A model generated the notes under the pieces. It had not been told where the DNA came from, did not search any database, and saw only the letters and a program-made list of their open reading frames with translations. Positions 12,901 to 24,239 of a stretch of 64,000 nt of DNA are shown one piece after another. This DNA is from Ptiloglossa arizonensis (taxonomy: Eukaryota; Arthropoda; Insecta; Hymenoptera; Colletidae), in NCBI RefSeq assembly GCF_051014685.1, contig NW_027478787.1, positions 124,001 to 188,000 on the forward strand, written 5' to 3'. Within the stretch, counting starts at the first letter, position 1, and each line of letters begins with the position of its first letter. The position numbers were made by a program, and so were the translations under genes.

Positions 12901-13785
12901 GAAACGAAGAAATAAACGGAGAAACGAAGAATGGAACGGAGAAACGAAGAAAGAAACGGAGTAACGAAGAAAGAAACGGAGAAACGAAGAAAGAAACGGA
13001 GAAACGAAGAAAGATACGGAGAAACGAAGAAATAAATGGAGAAACGAAGAAATAAACGGAGAAACGAACAAAGAAACGGAGAAACGAACAAAGAAACGGA
13101 GAAACGAAGAAAGAAACGGAGAAACGGAGAAATAAATGGAGAAACGAAGAAATAAACCGAGAAACGGAGAAAGAAATGGAGAAACGAACAAAGAAACGGA
13201 GAAACGAAGAAAGAAATGGAGAAACGAAGAAAGATACGGAGAAACGAACAAAGAAACGGAGAAACGAAGAAAGAAATGGAGAAACGGAGAAAGATACGGA
13301 GAAACGAAGAAATAAATGGAGAAACGAAGAAATAAACGGAGAAACGAACAAAGAAACGGAGAAACGAAGAAAGAAATGGAGGACCGAAGAAAGATACGGA
13401 GAAACGAAGAAATAAATGGAGAAACGAAGAAATAAACGGAGAAACGAACAAAGAAACGGAGAAACGAAGAGAGAAACGGAGAAACGAAGAAAGAAACGGA
13501 GAAACGAAGAAAGAAACGGAGAAACGATCAAAGAGACGGAGAAACGAACAAAGAATCGGAGAAACGAAGAAAGAAGCGGAGAAACGCAGAAAAAAATGGA
13601 GAAACGAAGAAATAAACGGAGAAACGAAGAATGAAACGGAGAAACGAAGAAAGAAACGGAGTAACGAAGAAAGAAACGGAGAAACGAAGAAAGAGACGGA
13701 GAAACGAAGAAAGATACGGAGAAACGAAGAAATAAATGGAGAAACGAAGAAATAAACGGAGAAACGAACAAAGAAACGGAGAAAC
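9401..13785 (+). repeat. 1,300-bp higher-order repeat with expanded third copy
   Basis: Copies at about 9,401-10,700 and 10,701-12,000 match at a constant 1,300 bp (65 monomers). A third, interrupted copy follows at an offset of 2,012 bp, ending near 13,785. Each unit has two cassettes, marked by gatcaaagagacgg at about 9,514, 10,214, 10,814, 11,514, 12,826 and 13,526, with spacing alternating 700 and 600 bp in the first two units. The extra 712 bp near 12.0-12.8 kb includes an 8-bp deletion at about 12,030, which explains why the offset is not a multiple of 20. Substitution differences between copies are few, suggesting recent amplification. Confidence 0.85.
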
Positions 13786-14329
13786 GGAGAAATAAATGGA
13801 GAAACGAAGAAATAAATGGAGAAACGAAGAAATAAACGGAGAAACGAAGAATGGAACGGAGAAACGAAGAAAGAGACGGAGTAACGAAGAAAGAAACGGA
13901 GAAACGAAGAAAGAAACGGAGAAACGAAGAAAGATACGGAGAAACGAAGAAATAAATGGAGAAACGGAGAAATAAATGGAGAAACGAAGAAATAAACCGA
14001 GAAACGGAGAAAGAAGTGGAGAAACGAACAAAGAAACGGAGAAACGAAGAAAGAAATGGAGAAACGAAGAAAGATACGGAGAACCGAATAAATAAATGGA
14101 GAAACGAAGAAATAAACGGAGAAACGAACAAAGAAACGGAGAAACGAACAAAGAAACGGAGAAACGGAGAAATAAATGGAGAAACGAAGAAATAAACGGA
14201 GAAGCGAACAAGGAAACAGAGATTCGAAGAAAGAAACGGAGAAACGAAGAAAGAAACGGAGAAACGAACAAAGAAACGGAGAAACGAACAAAGAAACGGA
14301 GAAACGAACAAAGAAACGGAGAAATAAAT
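13786..14329 (+). repeat. Array with aagtgg and ccgaataaataa variants
   Basis: This 0.5-kb stretch contains the leftmost clear examples of two markers, gaagtggag (near 14,010) and ccgaataaataaatgg (near 14,085). Both are common to about 27.6 kb. It resembles about 17,930-18,340 at an offset near 3,984 bp. No other content was seen. Confidence 0.7.
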
Positions 14330-15260
14330 GGAGAAACGAAGAAATAAACGGAGAAACGAACAAGGAAACGGAGAATCGAAGAAAGAAACGGAGAAACGAA
14401 GAAAGAAACGGAGAATCGAAGAAAGAAACGGAGATACGAAGAAAGAAACGGAGAAACGAAGGAAGAAACGGAGAAACGAAGAAAGAAACGGAGAAACGAA
14501 GAAAGAAACGGAGAAACGTAGAAAGAAACGGAGAAACGAAGAAACTAACGGAGAAACGAAGAAAGAAACGGAGACACGAACAAAGAAACGGAGAAACGAA
14601 CAAAGAAACGGAGAAACGAACAAAGAAACGGAGAAACGGAGAAATAAATGGAGAAACGAAGAAGTAAACGGAGAAACGAACAAGGAAACGGTGATTCGAA
14701 GAAAGAAACGGAGAAAGGAAGAAAGAAACGGAGAAACGAAGAAAGAAACGGAGATACGAAGAAAGAAACGGAGAAACGAAGGAAGAAACGGAGAAACGAA
14801 GAAAGAAACGGAGAAACGAAGAAAGAAACGGAGAAACGAAGAAAGAAACGGAGAAACGAAGAAACTAACGGAGAAACGAAGAAAGAAACGGAAAAACGAA
14901 GAAAGATACGGAGAAACGAAGAAAGAAACGGAGTAACGAAGAAAGAAACGTAGAAACGGAGAAATAAGTGGAGAAACGAAGAAAGAAACGAAGAAACGGA
15001 GAAATAAATGGAGAAACGAAGAAATAAACGGAGAAACGAACAAGGAAACGAAGAAACGAAGAAATAAATGGAGAAACGAAGAAATAAACGGAGAATCGAA
15101 GAAAGAAACGGAGAAACAAAGAAAGAAACGGAGAAACGAACAAAGAAACGGAGAAACGGAGAAATAAATGGAGAAACGAAGAAATAAACGGAGAAACGAA
15201 CAAGGAAACAGAGATTCGAAGAAAGAAACGGAGAAACGAAGAAAGAAACGGAGAAACGAA
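14330..15260 (+). repeat. Block M2, copy 1 (partner at 18,342-19,293)
   Basis: About 0.93 kb match 18,342-19,293. Offset is 4,012 bp at the left, 4,032 bp through most of the block (one monomer difference) and 4,033 bp at the right (one extra base near 19,186). The shared order is distinctive: gaagtaaac, gtgattcg, gagaaagg, gaaggaag, gaaactaac, gaaaaacg, cgtagaaac, then gaacaaggaaacgaag. Confidence 0.85.
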
Positions 15261-16530
15261 GAAAGAAACGGAGATACGATGAAAGAAACGGAGTAACGAA
15301 GAAAGAATCGGAGAAACGGAGAAATAAATGGAGAAACGAAGAAATAAACGGAGAAACGAAGAATGAAACGGAGAAACGAAGAAAGAAATGGAGAAACGAA
15401 GAAAGAAACAGAGTAACGAAGAAAGAAACGAAGAAAGAAACGGAGAGTCGGAGAAATAAATGGAGAAACGAAAAAATAAACCGAGAATCGGAGAAAGAAA
15501 CGGAGAAGCGAACAAAGAAACGGAGAAACGAAGAAAGAAACGGAGAAACGAACAAAGAAACGGAGAAACGAAGAAAGAAATGGAGAAACGAAGAAAGATA
15601 CGGAGAAACGGAGAAATAAATGGAGAAACGAAGCAATAAACGGAGAAACGAACACAGAAACGGAGAAACGAAGAGAGAAACGGAGAAACGATCAAAGAAA
15701 CGGAGAAACGAACAAAGAATCGGAGAAACGAAGAACGAAGCGGAGAAACGCAGAAATAAATGGAGAAACGAAGAAATAAACGGAGAAACGAAGAATGAAA
15801 CGGAGAAACGAAGAAAGAAACGGAGAAACGAAGAAAGAAACAGAGAAACGAAGAAAGATACGAAGAAACGAAGAAATAAATGGAGAAACGAAGAAATAAA
15901 CCGAGAAACGGAGAAAGAAACGGAGAAACGAACAAAGAAACGGAGAAACGAAGAAAGAAATGGAGAACCGAAGAAAGATACGGAGAAACGAAGCAATAAA
16001 TGGAGAAACGAAGAAATAAACGGAGAAACGAACAAAGAAACGGAGAAACGAAGAGAGAAACAGAGAAATGAAGAAAGAAACGGAGAAACGAAGAAAGAAA
16101 CGGAGAAACGATCAAAGAGACGGAGAAACGAACAAAGAATCGGAGAAACGAAGAAAGAAGCGGAGAAACGCAGAAATAAATGGAGAAACGAAGAAATAAA
16201 CGGAGAAACGAAGAATGAAACGGAGAAACGAAGAAAGAAACGGAGTAACGAAGAAAGAAACGGAGAAACGAAGAAAGAAACGGAGAAACGAAGAAAGATA
16301 CGGAGAAACGAAGAAATAAATGGAGAAACGAAGAAATAAACGGAGAAACGAACAAAGAAACGGAGAAACGAACAAAGAAACGGAGAAACGAAGAAAGAAA
16401 CGGAGAAACGGAGAAATAAATGGAGAAACGAAGAAATAAACCGAGAAACGGAGAAAGAAATGGAGAAACGAACAAAGAAACGGAGAAACGAAGAAAGAAA
16501 TGGAGAAACGAAGAAAGATACGGAGAAACG
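15213..16530 (+). repeat. Block M1, copy 2 (partner at 8,517-9,934)
   Basis: This partner of the block at 8,517-9,934 lacks about 100 bp where copy 1 has a taaacagag monomer and a run of gaacaaag monomers (copy 1 about 9,205-9,300). It otherwise keeps the same rare variants, including gaagcaataaac and gaacacagaaac. Confidence 0.85.
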
Positions 16531-18341
16531 AAGAAATAAATGGAGAAACGAAGAAATAAACGGAGAAACGAACAAAGAAACGGAGAAACGAAGAAAGAAA
16601 CGGAGAAACGGAGAAATAAATGGAGAAACGAAGAAATAAACGGAGAAACGAAGAAATAAACGGAGAAACGAACAAAGAAACGGAGAAACGAAGAGAGAAA
16701 CGGAGAAACGAAGAAAGAAACGGAGAAACGAAGAAAGAAACGGAGAAACGATCAAAGAGACGGAGAAACGAACAAAGAATCGGAGAAACGAAGAAAGAAG
16801 CGGAGAAACGCAGAAAAAAATGGAGAAACGAAGAAATAAACGGAGAAACGAAGAATGAAACGGAGAAACGAAGAAAGAAACGGAGTAACGAAGAAATAAA
16901 TGGAGAAACGAAGAAATAAACCGAGAAACGGAGAAAGAAATGGAGAAACGAACAAAGAAACGGAGAAACGAAGAAAGAAATGGAGAAACGAAGAAAGATA
17001 CGGAGAACCGAATAAATAAATGGAGAAACGAAGAAATAAACGGAGAAACGAACAAAGAAACGGAGAAACGAAGAGAGAAACGGAGAAACGAAGAAAGAAA
17101 CGGAGAAACGATCAAAGAAACGGAGAAACGAACAAAGAATCGGAGAAACGAAGAAAGAAGCGGAGAAACGCAGAAATAAATGGAGAAACGAAGAAATAAA
17201 CGGAGAAACGAAGAATGAATCGGAGAAACGAAGAAAGAAACGGAGTAACGAAGAAAGAAACGGAGAAACGAAGAAAGAAACGGAGAAACGAAGAAAGAAA
17301 TGGAGAACCGAAGAAAGATACGGAGAAACGAAGAAATAAATGGAGAAACGAAGAAATAAATGGAGAAACGAAGAAATAAACGGAGAAACGAACAAAGAAA
17401 CGGAGAAACGAAGAAAGAAATGGAGAAACGAAGAAAGATACGGAGAACCGAATAAATAAATGGAGAAACGAAGAAATAAACCGAGAAACGGAGAAAGAAG
17501 TGGAGAAACGAACAAAGAAACGGAGAAACGAAGAAAGAAATGGAGAAACGAAGAAAGATACGGAGAAACGAAGAAATAAATGGAGAAACGAAGAAATAAA
17601 TGGAGAAACGAAGAAATAAATGGAGAAACGAAGAAATAAATGGAGAAACGAAGAAATAAACGGAGAAACGAACAAAGAAACGGAGAAACGAAGAGAGAAA
17701 CGGAGAAACGAAGAAAGAAACGGAGAAACGAAGAAAGAAACGGAGAAACGATCAAAGAGACGGAGAAACGAACAAAGAATCGGAGAAACGAAGAAAGAAG
17801 CGGAGAAACGCAGAAATAAATGGAGAAACGAAGAAATAAACGGAGAAACGAAGAATGGAACGGAGAAACGAAGAAAGAAACGGAGAAACGAAGAAAGAAA
17901 CGGAGAAACGAAGAAAGATACGGAGAAACGAAGAAATAAATGGAGAAACGGAGAAATAAATGGAGAAACGAAGAAATAAACCGAGAAACGGAGAAAGAAG
18001 TGGAGAAACGAACAAAGAAACGGAGAAACGAAGAAAGAAATGGAGAAACGAAGAAAGATACGGAGAACCGAATAAATAAATGGAGAAACGAAGAAATAAA
18101 CGGAGAAACGAACAAAGAAACGGAGAAACGAACAAAGAAACGGAGAAACGAACAAAGAAACGGAGAAACGGAGAAATAAATGGAGAAACGAAGAAATAAA
18201 CGGAGAAACGAACAAGGAAACAGAGATTCGAAGAAAGAAACGGAGAAACGAAGAAAGAAACGGAGAAACGAACAAAGAAACGGAGAAACGAACAAAGAAA
18301 CGGAGAAACGAACAAAGAAACGGAGAAACGGAGAAATAAAT
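16531..18341 (+). repeat. Mosaic of GATC-tagged cassettes
   Basis: This is tandem array with gatcaaag cassettes at about 16,750, 17,110 and 17,750 (spacing 360 and 640 bp) and ccgaataaataa monomers near 16,990, 17,447 and 18,067. Runs of aaataaatgg monomers (for example 17,575-17,660) are denser than elsewhere. There is no long exact tandem period and no gene. Confidence 0.75.
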
Positions 18342-19293
18342 GGAGAAACGAAGAAATAAACGGAGAAACGAACAAGGAAACGGAGATTCGAAGAAAGAAA
18401 CGGAGAAACGAAGAAAGAAACGGAGAAACGAAGAAAGAAACGGAGATACGAAGAAAGAAACGGAGAAACGAAGGAAGAAACGGAGAAACGAAGGAAGAAA
18501 CGGAGAAACGAAGAAAGAAACGGAGAAACGAAGAAAGAAACGGAGAAACGAAGAAAGAAACGGAGAAACGAAGAAACTAACGGAGAAACGAAGAAAGAAA
18601 CGGAGAAACGAACAAAGAAACGGAGAAACGAACAAAGAAACGGAGAAACGAACAAAGAAACGGAGAAACGGAGAAATAAATGGAGAAACGAAGAAGTAAA
18701 CGGAGAAACGAACAAGGAAACGGTGATTCGAAGAAAGAAACGGAGAAAGGAAGAAAGAAACGGAGAAACGAAGAAAGAAACGGAGATACGAAGAAAGAAA
18801 CGGAGAAACGGAGGAAGAAACGGAGAAACGAAGAAAGAAACGGAGAAACGAAGAAAGAAACGGAGAAACGAAGAAAGAAACGGAGAAACGAAGAAACTAA
18901 CGGAGAAACGAAGAAAGAAACGGAAAAACGAAGAAAGATACGGAGAAACGAAGAAAGAAACGGAGTAACGAAGAAAGAAACGTAGAAACGGAGAAATAAA
19001 TGGAGAAACGAAGAAAGAAACGAAGAAACGGAGAAATAAATGGAGAAACGAAGAAATAAACGGAGAAACGAACAAGGAAACGAAGAAACGAAGAAATAAA
19101 TGGAGAAACGAAGAAATAAACGGAGAATCGAAGAAAGAAACGGAGAAACAAAGAAAGAAACGGAGAAACGAACAAAGAAACGGAAAAAACGGAGAAATAA
19201 ATGGAGAAACGAAGAAATAAACGGAGAAACGAACAAGGAAACAGAGATTCGAAGAAAGAAACGGAGAAACGAAGAAAGAAACGGAGAAACGAA
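18342..19293 (+). repeat. Block M2, copy 2 (partner at 14,330-15,260)
   Basis: This is the partner of 14,330-15,260. From about 18,690 the same sequence is also matched a third time near 28,190, so three copies of this family exist in the window. Confidence 0.85.
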
Positions 19294-19655
19294 GAAGGAA
19301 ACGGAGATACGAAGAAAGAAACGGAGAATCGAAGGAAGAATCGGAGAAACGAAGAAAGAAACGGAGAAACGAAGAAAGAAACGGAGAAAAGAAGAAAGAA
19401 ACGGAGATACGATTAAAGAAACGGAGTAACGAAGAAAGAATCGGAGAAACGGAGAAATAAATGGAGAAACGAAGAAATAAACGGAGAAACGAACAAAGAA
19501 ACGGAGAAACGAAGAGAGAAATGGAGAAACGAAGAAAGAAACGGAGTAACGAAGAAAGAAACGAAGAAACGAAGAAAGAAATGGAGAAACGAAGAAATAA
19601 ACGGCGAAACGAACAAAGAAACGGAGAAACGAAGAGAGAAACGGAGAAACGAAGA
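18690..19655 (+). repeat. Block R1, copy 1 (partner at 28,190-28,960)
   Basis: The left part (to about 19,000) matches 28,190-28,500 at an offset of 9,506 bp. The right part (from about 19,190) matches 28,500-28,960 at 9,305 bp, so copy 2 lacks about 200 bp. Shared rare words include gattaaag, gagaaaagaag and acggcgaaac. It overlaps Block M2. Confidence 0.8.
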
Positions 19656-20999
19656 AAGAAACGGAGAAACGATCAAAGAAACGGAGAAACGGAGAAATAA
19701 ATGGAGAAACGAAGAAATAAACGGAGAAACGAACAAAAAAACGGAGAAACGAACAAAGAAACGGAGAAACGAACAAAGAAACGGAGAAACGAAGAAAGAA
19801 ACGGAGAAATGAAGAAAGAAACGGAGAAACGAAGAAATTAACCGAGAAACGGAGAAAGAAACGGAGAAACGAAGAGAGAAACGGAGAAACGAAGAAAGAA
19901 ACGGCGAAACGATCAAAGAAACGGAGAAACGAACAAAGAATCGGAGAAACGAACAAAGAAACGGAGAAACGAACAAAGAAACGGAGAAACGAAGAAAGAA
20001 ACGGAGAAATGAAGAAAGAAACGGAGAAACGAAGAAATTAACCGAGAAACGGAGAAAGAAACGGAGAAACGAACAAAGAAACGGAGAAACGAACAAAGAA
20101 ACGGAGAAACGAACAAAGAAACGGAGAAACGAACAAAGAAACGGAGAAACGAAGAAAGAAACGGAGAAACGGAGAAATGAATGGAGAAACGAAGAAATAA
20201 ACCGAGAAACGGAGAAAGAAACGGAGAAACGAACAAAGAAACGGAGAAACGGAGAAAGAAATGGAGAAACGAAGAAAGATACGGAGAAACGAAGAAATAA
20301 ATGGAGAAACGAAGAAATAAACGGAGAAACGAACAAAGAAACGGAGAAACAAAGAGAGAAACGGAGAAACGAAGAAAGAAACGGAGAAACGATCAAAGAA
20401 ACGGAGAAACGGAGAAAGAAACGTAGAAACGGAGAAATAAATGGAGAAACGAAGAAAGAAACGGAGAAACGAAGAAAGAAATGGAGATACGAAGAAATAA
20501 ATGGAGAAACGGACAAAGAAACGGAGAAACGAAGAGAGAAACGGAGAAACGAAGAAAGAAACGGCGAAACGATCAAAGAAACGGAGAAACGAACAAAGAA
20601 TCGGAGAAACGAACAAAGAAACGGAGAAACGAACAAAGAAACGGAGAAACGGAGAAATAAATGGAGAAACGAAGAAATAAACCGAGAAACGGAGAAAGAA
20701 ACGGAGAAACGAACAAAGAAACGGAGAAACGGAGAAAGAAATGGAGAAACGAAGAAAGATACGGAGAAACGAAGAAATAAATGGAGAAACGAAGAAATAA
20801 ACGGAGAAACGAACAAAGAAACGGAGAAACGAAGAGAGAAACGGAGAAACGAAGAAAGAAACGGAGAAACGATCAAAGAAACGGAGAAACGGAGAAATAA
20901 ATGGAGAAACGAAGAAATAAACGGAGAAACGAACAAAGAAACGGAGAAACGAACAAAGAAACGGAGAAACGAACAAAGAAACGGAGAAACGAACAAAGA
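19656..20999 (+). repeat. Mosaic array with repeated aaattaacc and gatcaaag cassettes
   Basis: A GATC-tagged cassette recurs at about 19,671, 19,911, 20,391, 20,571 and 20,871. Segments near 20,170-20,400 and 20,650-20,880 match each other at an offset of 480 bp (24 monomers). An acggcgaaacgatcaaag pair occurs near 19,903 and 20,563. No gene or non-repeat insertion is present. Confidence 0.75.
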
Positions 21000-21430
21000 A
21001 ACGGAGAAATGAAGAAAGAAACGGAGAAACGAAGATAGAAACGGAGAAACGAAGAAAGAGACGGAGAAAAGATGAAAGAAACGGAGAAACGAAGAAAGAA
21101 ACGGGGAAACGAAGAAAGAAACGGAGAAATAAATGGAGCAACAAAGATATAAACGGAGAAACGAAGAAAGAAACGGAGAAACGAAGAAACGATGAAAGAA
21201 ACGGAAAAACGAAGAAAGAAACGGAGAACCGAAGAAAGAAACGGAGTAACGAAGAAAGAAACGTAGAAACGGAGAAATAAATGGAGAAACGAAGAAAGAA
21301 ACGAAGAAACGGAGAAATAGATGGAGAAACGAAGAAATAAACGGAGAAACGAACAAGGAAACGAAGAAACGAAGAAATAAATGGAGAAACGAAGAAATAA
21401 ACGGAGAATCGAAGAAAGAAACGGAGAAAC
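21000..21430 (+). repeat. Block R2, copy 1 (partner at 30,956-31,367)
   Basis: Matches 30,956-31,367 at an offset of 9,955 then 9,935 bp (one extra monomer here near 21,100). Shared rare variants: gatagaaac, gaaaagatgaaag, acaaagatataaac, a 28-bp unit, cgtagaaac, and gaacaaggaaacgaag. Parts also recur near 29,960, 40,660 and 42,740. Confidence 0.75.
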
Positions 21431-24239
21431 GGAGAAAGAAACGGAGAAACGAACAAATAAACGGAGAAACGAAGAATGAATCGCAGAAACGAAGAAAGAA
21501 ACGCAGAAACGAAGAAAGAATCGGAGAAACGAAGAAAGAAACGAAGAAACGAAGAACGAAACGGAGTAACGAAGAAAGAAACGTAGAAACGGAGAAATAA
21601 ATGGAGAAACGAAGAAACGGAGAAATAAATGGAGAAACGAAGAAAGAAACGGAGAAACGGAGAAAGAAACGGAGAAACGAACAAAGAAACGGAGAAACGA
21701 ACAAAGAAACGGGAAAACGAAGAAAGAAACGGAGTAACGAAGAAACGATGAAAGAAACGGAAAAACGAAGAAAGAAACGGAGAACCGAAGAAAGAAACGG
21801 AGTAACGAAGAAAGAAACGTAGAAACGGAGAAATAAATGGAGAAACGAAGAAACGGAGAAATAAATGGAGAAACGAAGAAAGAAACGGAGAAACGGAGAA
21901 AGAAACGGAGAAACGAAGAAATAAACGGAGAAACGAAGAAAGAATCGGAGAAACGAAGAAAGAAACGGAGAATCGGAGAAATAAATGGAGAAACGAAGAA
22001 ATAGACCGAGAAACGGAGAAAGAAACGGAGAAACGAAGAAAGAAACGGAGAAACGAAGAAAGAAACGGAGAAACGAACAAAGAAACGGGGAAACGAACAA
22101 AGAAACGGAGAAACGAACAAAGAAACGGAGAAACGAACAAAGAAACGGAGAAACGAAGAAAGAAACGCAGAAACGAAGAAAGAATCGGAGAAACGAAGAA
22201 AGAAACGAAGAAACGAAGAACGAAACGGAGTAACGAAGAAAGAAACGATGAAACGAAGAAAGAAACGGGGAAACGGAGAAAGAAATGGAGAAACGAAGAA
22301 ATAAACGGAGAAACGAAGGAAGAAACGGAGAAACGGAGAAAGAAACGGAGAAACGAAGAAATAAACGGAGAAACGAAGAAAGAATCGGAGAAACGAAGAA
22401 AGAAACGGAGAATCGGAGAAATAAATGGAGAAACGAAGAAATAGACAGAGAAACGGAGAAAGAAACGGAGAAACGAGCAAAGAAACGGAGAAACGAAGAA
22501 AGAAACGGAGAAACGAACAAAGAAACGGGGAAACGAACAAAGAAACGGAGAAACGAACAAAGAAACGGAGAAACGAACAAAGAAACGGAGAAACGAAGAA
22601 AGAAACGCAGAAACGAAGAAAGAAACGGGGATACGAAGAAAGAAACGGAGAAACGAAGGAAGAAACGAAGAAAGAAACGGAGAAACGAAGGAAGAAACGA
22701 AGAAAGAAACGTAGAAACGGAGAAATAAATGGAGAAACGAAGAAATAAACGGAGAAACGGACCAGGAAACGGAGAAAGAAACGGAGAGTCGAAGAAAGAA
22801 ATGGAGAAACGAAGAAAGAAAGGGGGTACGAAGAAAGAAACGGAGAAACGAAGGAAGAAACGAAGAAAGAAACGGAGAAACGAAGGAAGAAACGAAGAAA
22901 GAAACGGAGAATCGGAGAAATAAATGGAGAAACGAAGGAAGAAACCGAGAAACGGAGAAATGGAGAAACGATGAAACGAAGGAAGAAACGGAGAAACGAA
23001 GAAAGAAACGGAGAAATGAAGGAATAAACCGAGAAACGGAGAAACGATGAAAGAAACGGAGTAACGATGAAAGAAACGAAGAAACGAAGAAAGAAACGGA
23101 GAATCGGAGAAATAAATGGAGAAACGAAGGAATAAACCGAGAAACGGAGAAACGGACAAACGATGAAACGAAGGAAGAAACGGAGAAACGAAGAAAGAAA
23201 CGGAGAAATGAAGAAAGAAACGAAGAAACGAAGAAAGAAACGGAGAAACGAAGAAATAAACGGAGAAACGAAGAAAGAAACGCAGAAACGAAGAAATAAA
23301 CGGAGATTCGAAGAAGCAACCGGAGAAACGAAGAAAGAAACGGAGAAACGAAGAAAGAAACGGAGAAACGAAGAAAGAAACGCAGTAACGATGAAGGAAA
23401 CGAAGAAACGAAGAAAGAAACGCAGAATCGGAGAAATAAATGGAGAAACGAAGAAAGAAACGGAGTAACGATGAAAGAAACGAAGAAACGAAGAAAGAAA
23501 CGGAGAATCGGAGAAATAAATGTAGAAACGAAGGAATAAACCGAGAAACGGAGAAACCGAGAAACGATGAGACGAAGGAAGGAACGGAGAAACGAAGAAA
23601 GAAACGGAGAAATGTAGAATGAAACGAAGAAACGAAGAAAGAAACGGAGATACGAAGAAAGAATCGGAGAAACGAAGAAAGAAACGGAGAAACGAACAAA
23701 GAAACGGAGAAACGAACAAAGAAACGGAGAAACGAACAAAGAAACGGAGAAACGGAGAAATAAATGGAGAAACGAAGAAATAAACGGAGAAACGAACATG
23801 GAAACGGAGATTCGAAGAAAGAAACGGAGAAACGAAGAAAGAAACGGAGAAACGGTAGAAAGAAACGGAGATACGAAGAAAGAAACGGAGAAACGAAGGA
23901 AGAAACGGAGAAACGAAGAAAGAGACGGAGAAACGAAGAAAGAAACGGAGAAACGAAGAAAGAAACGGAGAAACGAAGAAACTAACGGAGAAACGAAGAA
24001 AGAAACGGAGAAACGAAGAAAGAAACGGAGAAACGGAGAAATAAATGGAGAAACGAAAAAATAAACGGAGAAGCGAACCAGGAAACGGAGAAACGAAGAA
24101 AGAAACGGAGAATCGGAGAAATAAATGGAGAAACGAAGAAATAAACGGAGAAACGAACAAAGAAACGGAGAAACGAACAAAGAAACGGAGAAACGAAGAA
24201 AGAAACGGAGAAACGGAGAAATAAATGGAGAAACGAAGA
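21431..24239 (+). repeat. Mosaic array rich in 8-mer expansions
   Basis: Unit length is more irregular here than in most of the window. Many 12-, 28- and longer-unit expansions lie between 21,480 and 23,640. Marker words are gaccaggaaac (22,759), gaaggaagaaacgaag and cggggtacg. A local oddity is gaagcaaccgg near 23,311, seen once. The span 21,960-22,930 resembles 31,445-32,010, and 23,764-23,860 (gaacatggaaac) resembles 30,636-30,730. No gene is present. Confidence 0.7.

Noticed and set aside
23305..23330. gaagcaaccgg word near 23,311 as a possible foreign insertion
   Set aside because: It fits the monomer with a few substitutions and no length change beyond the local register, so it is a divergent monomer.
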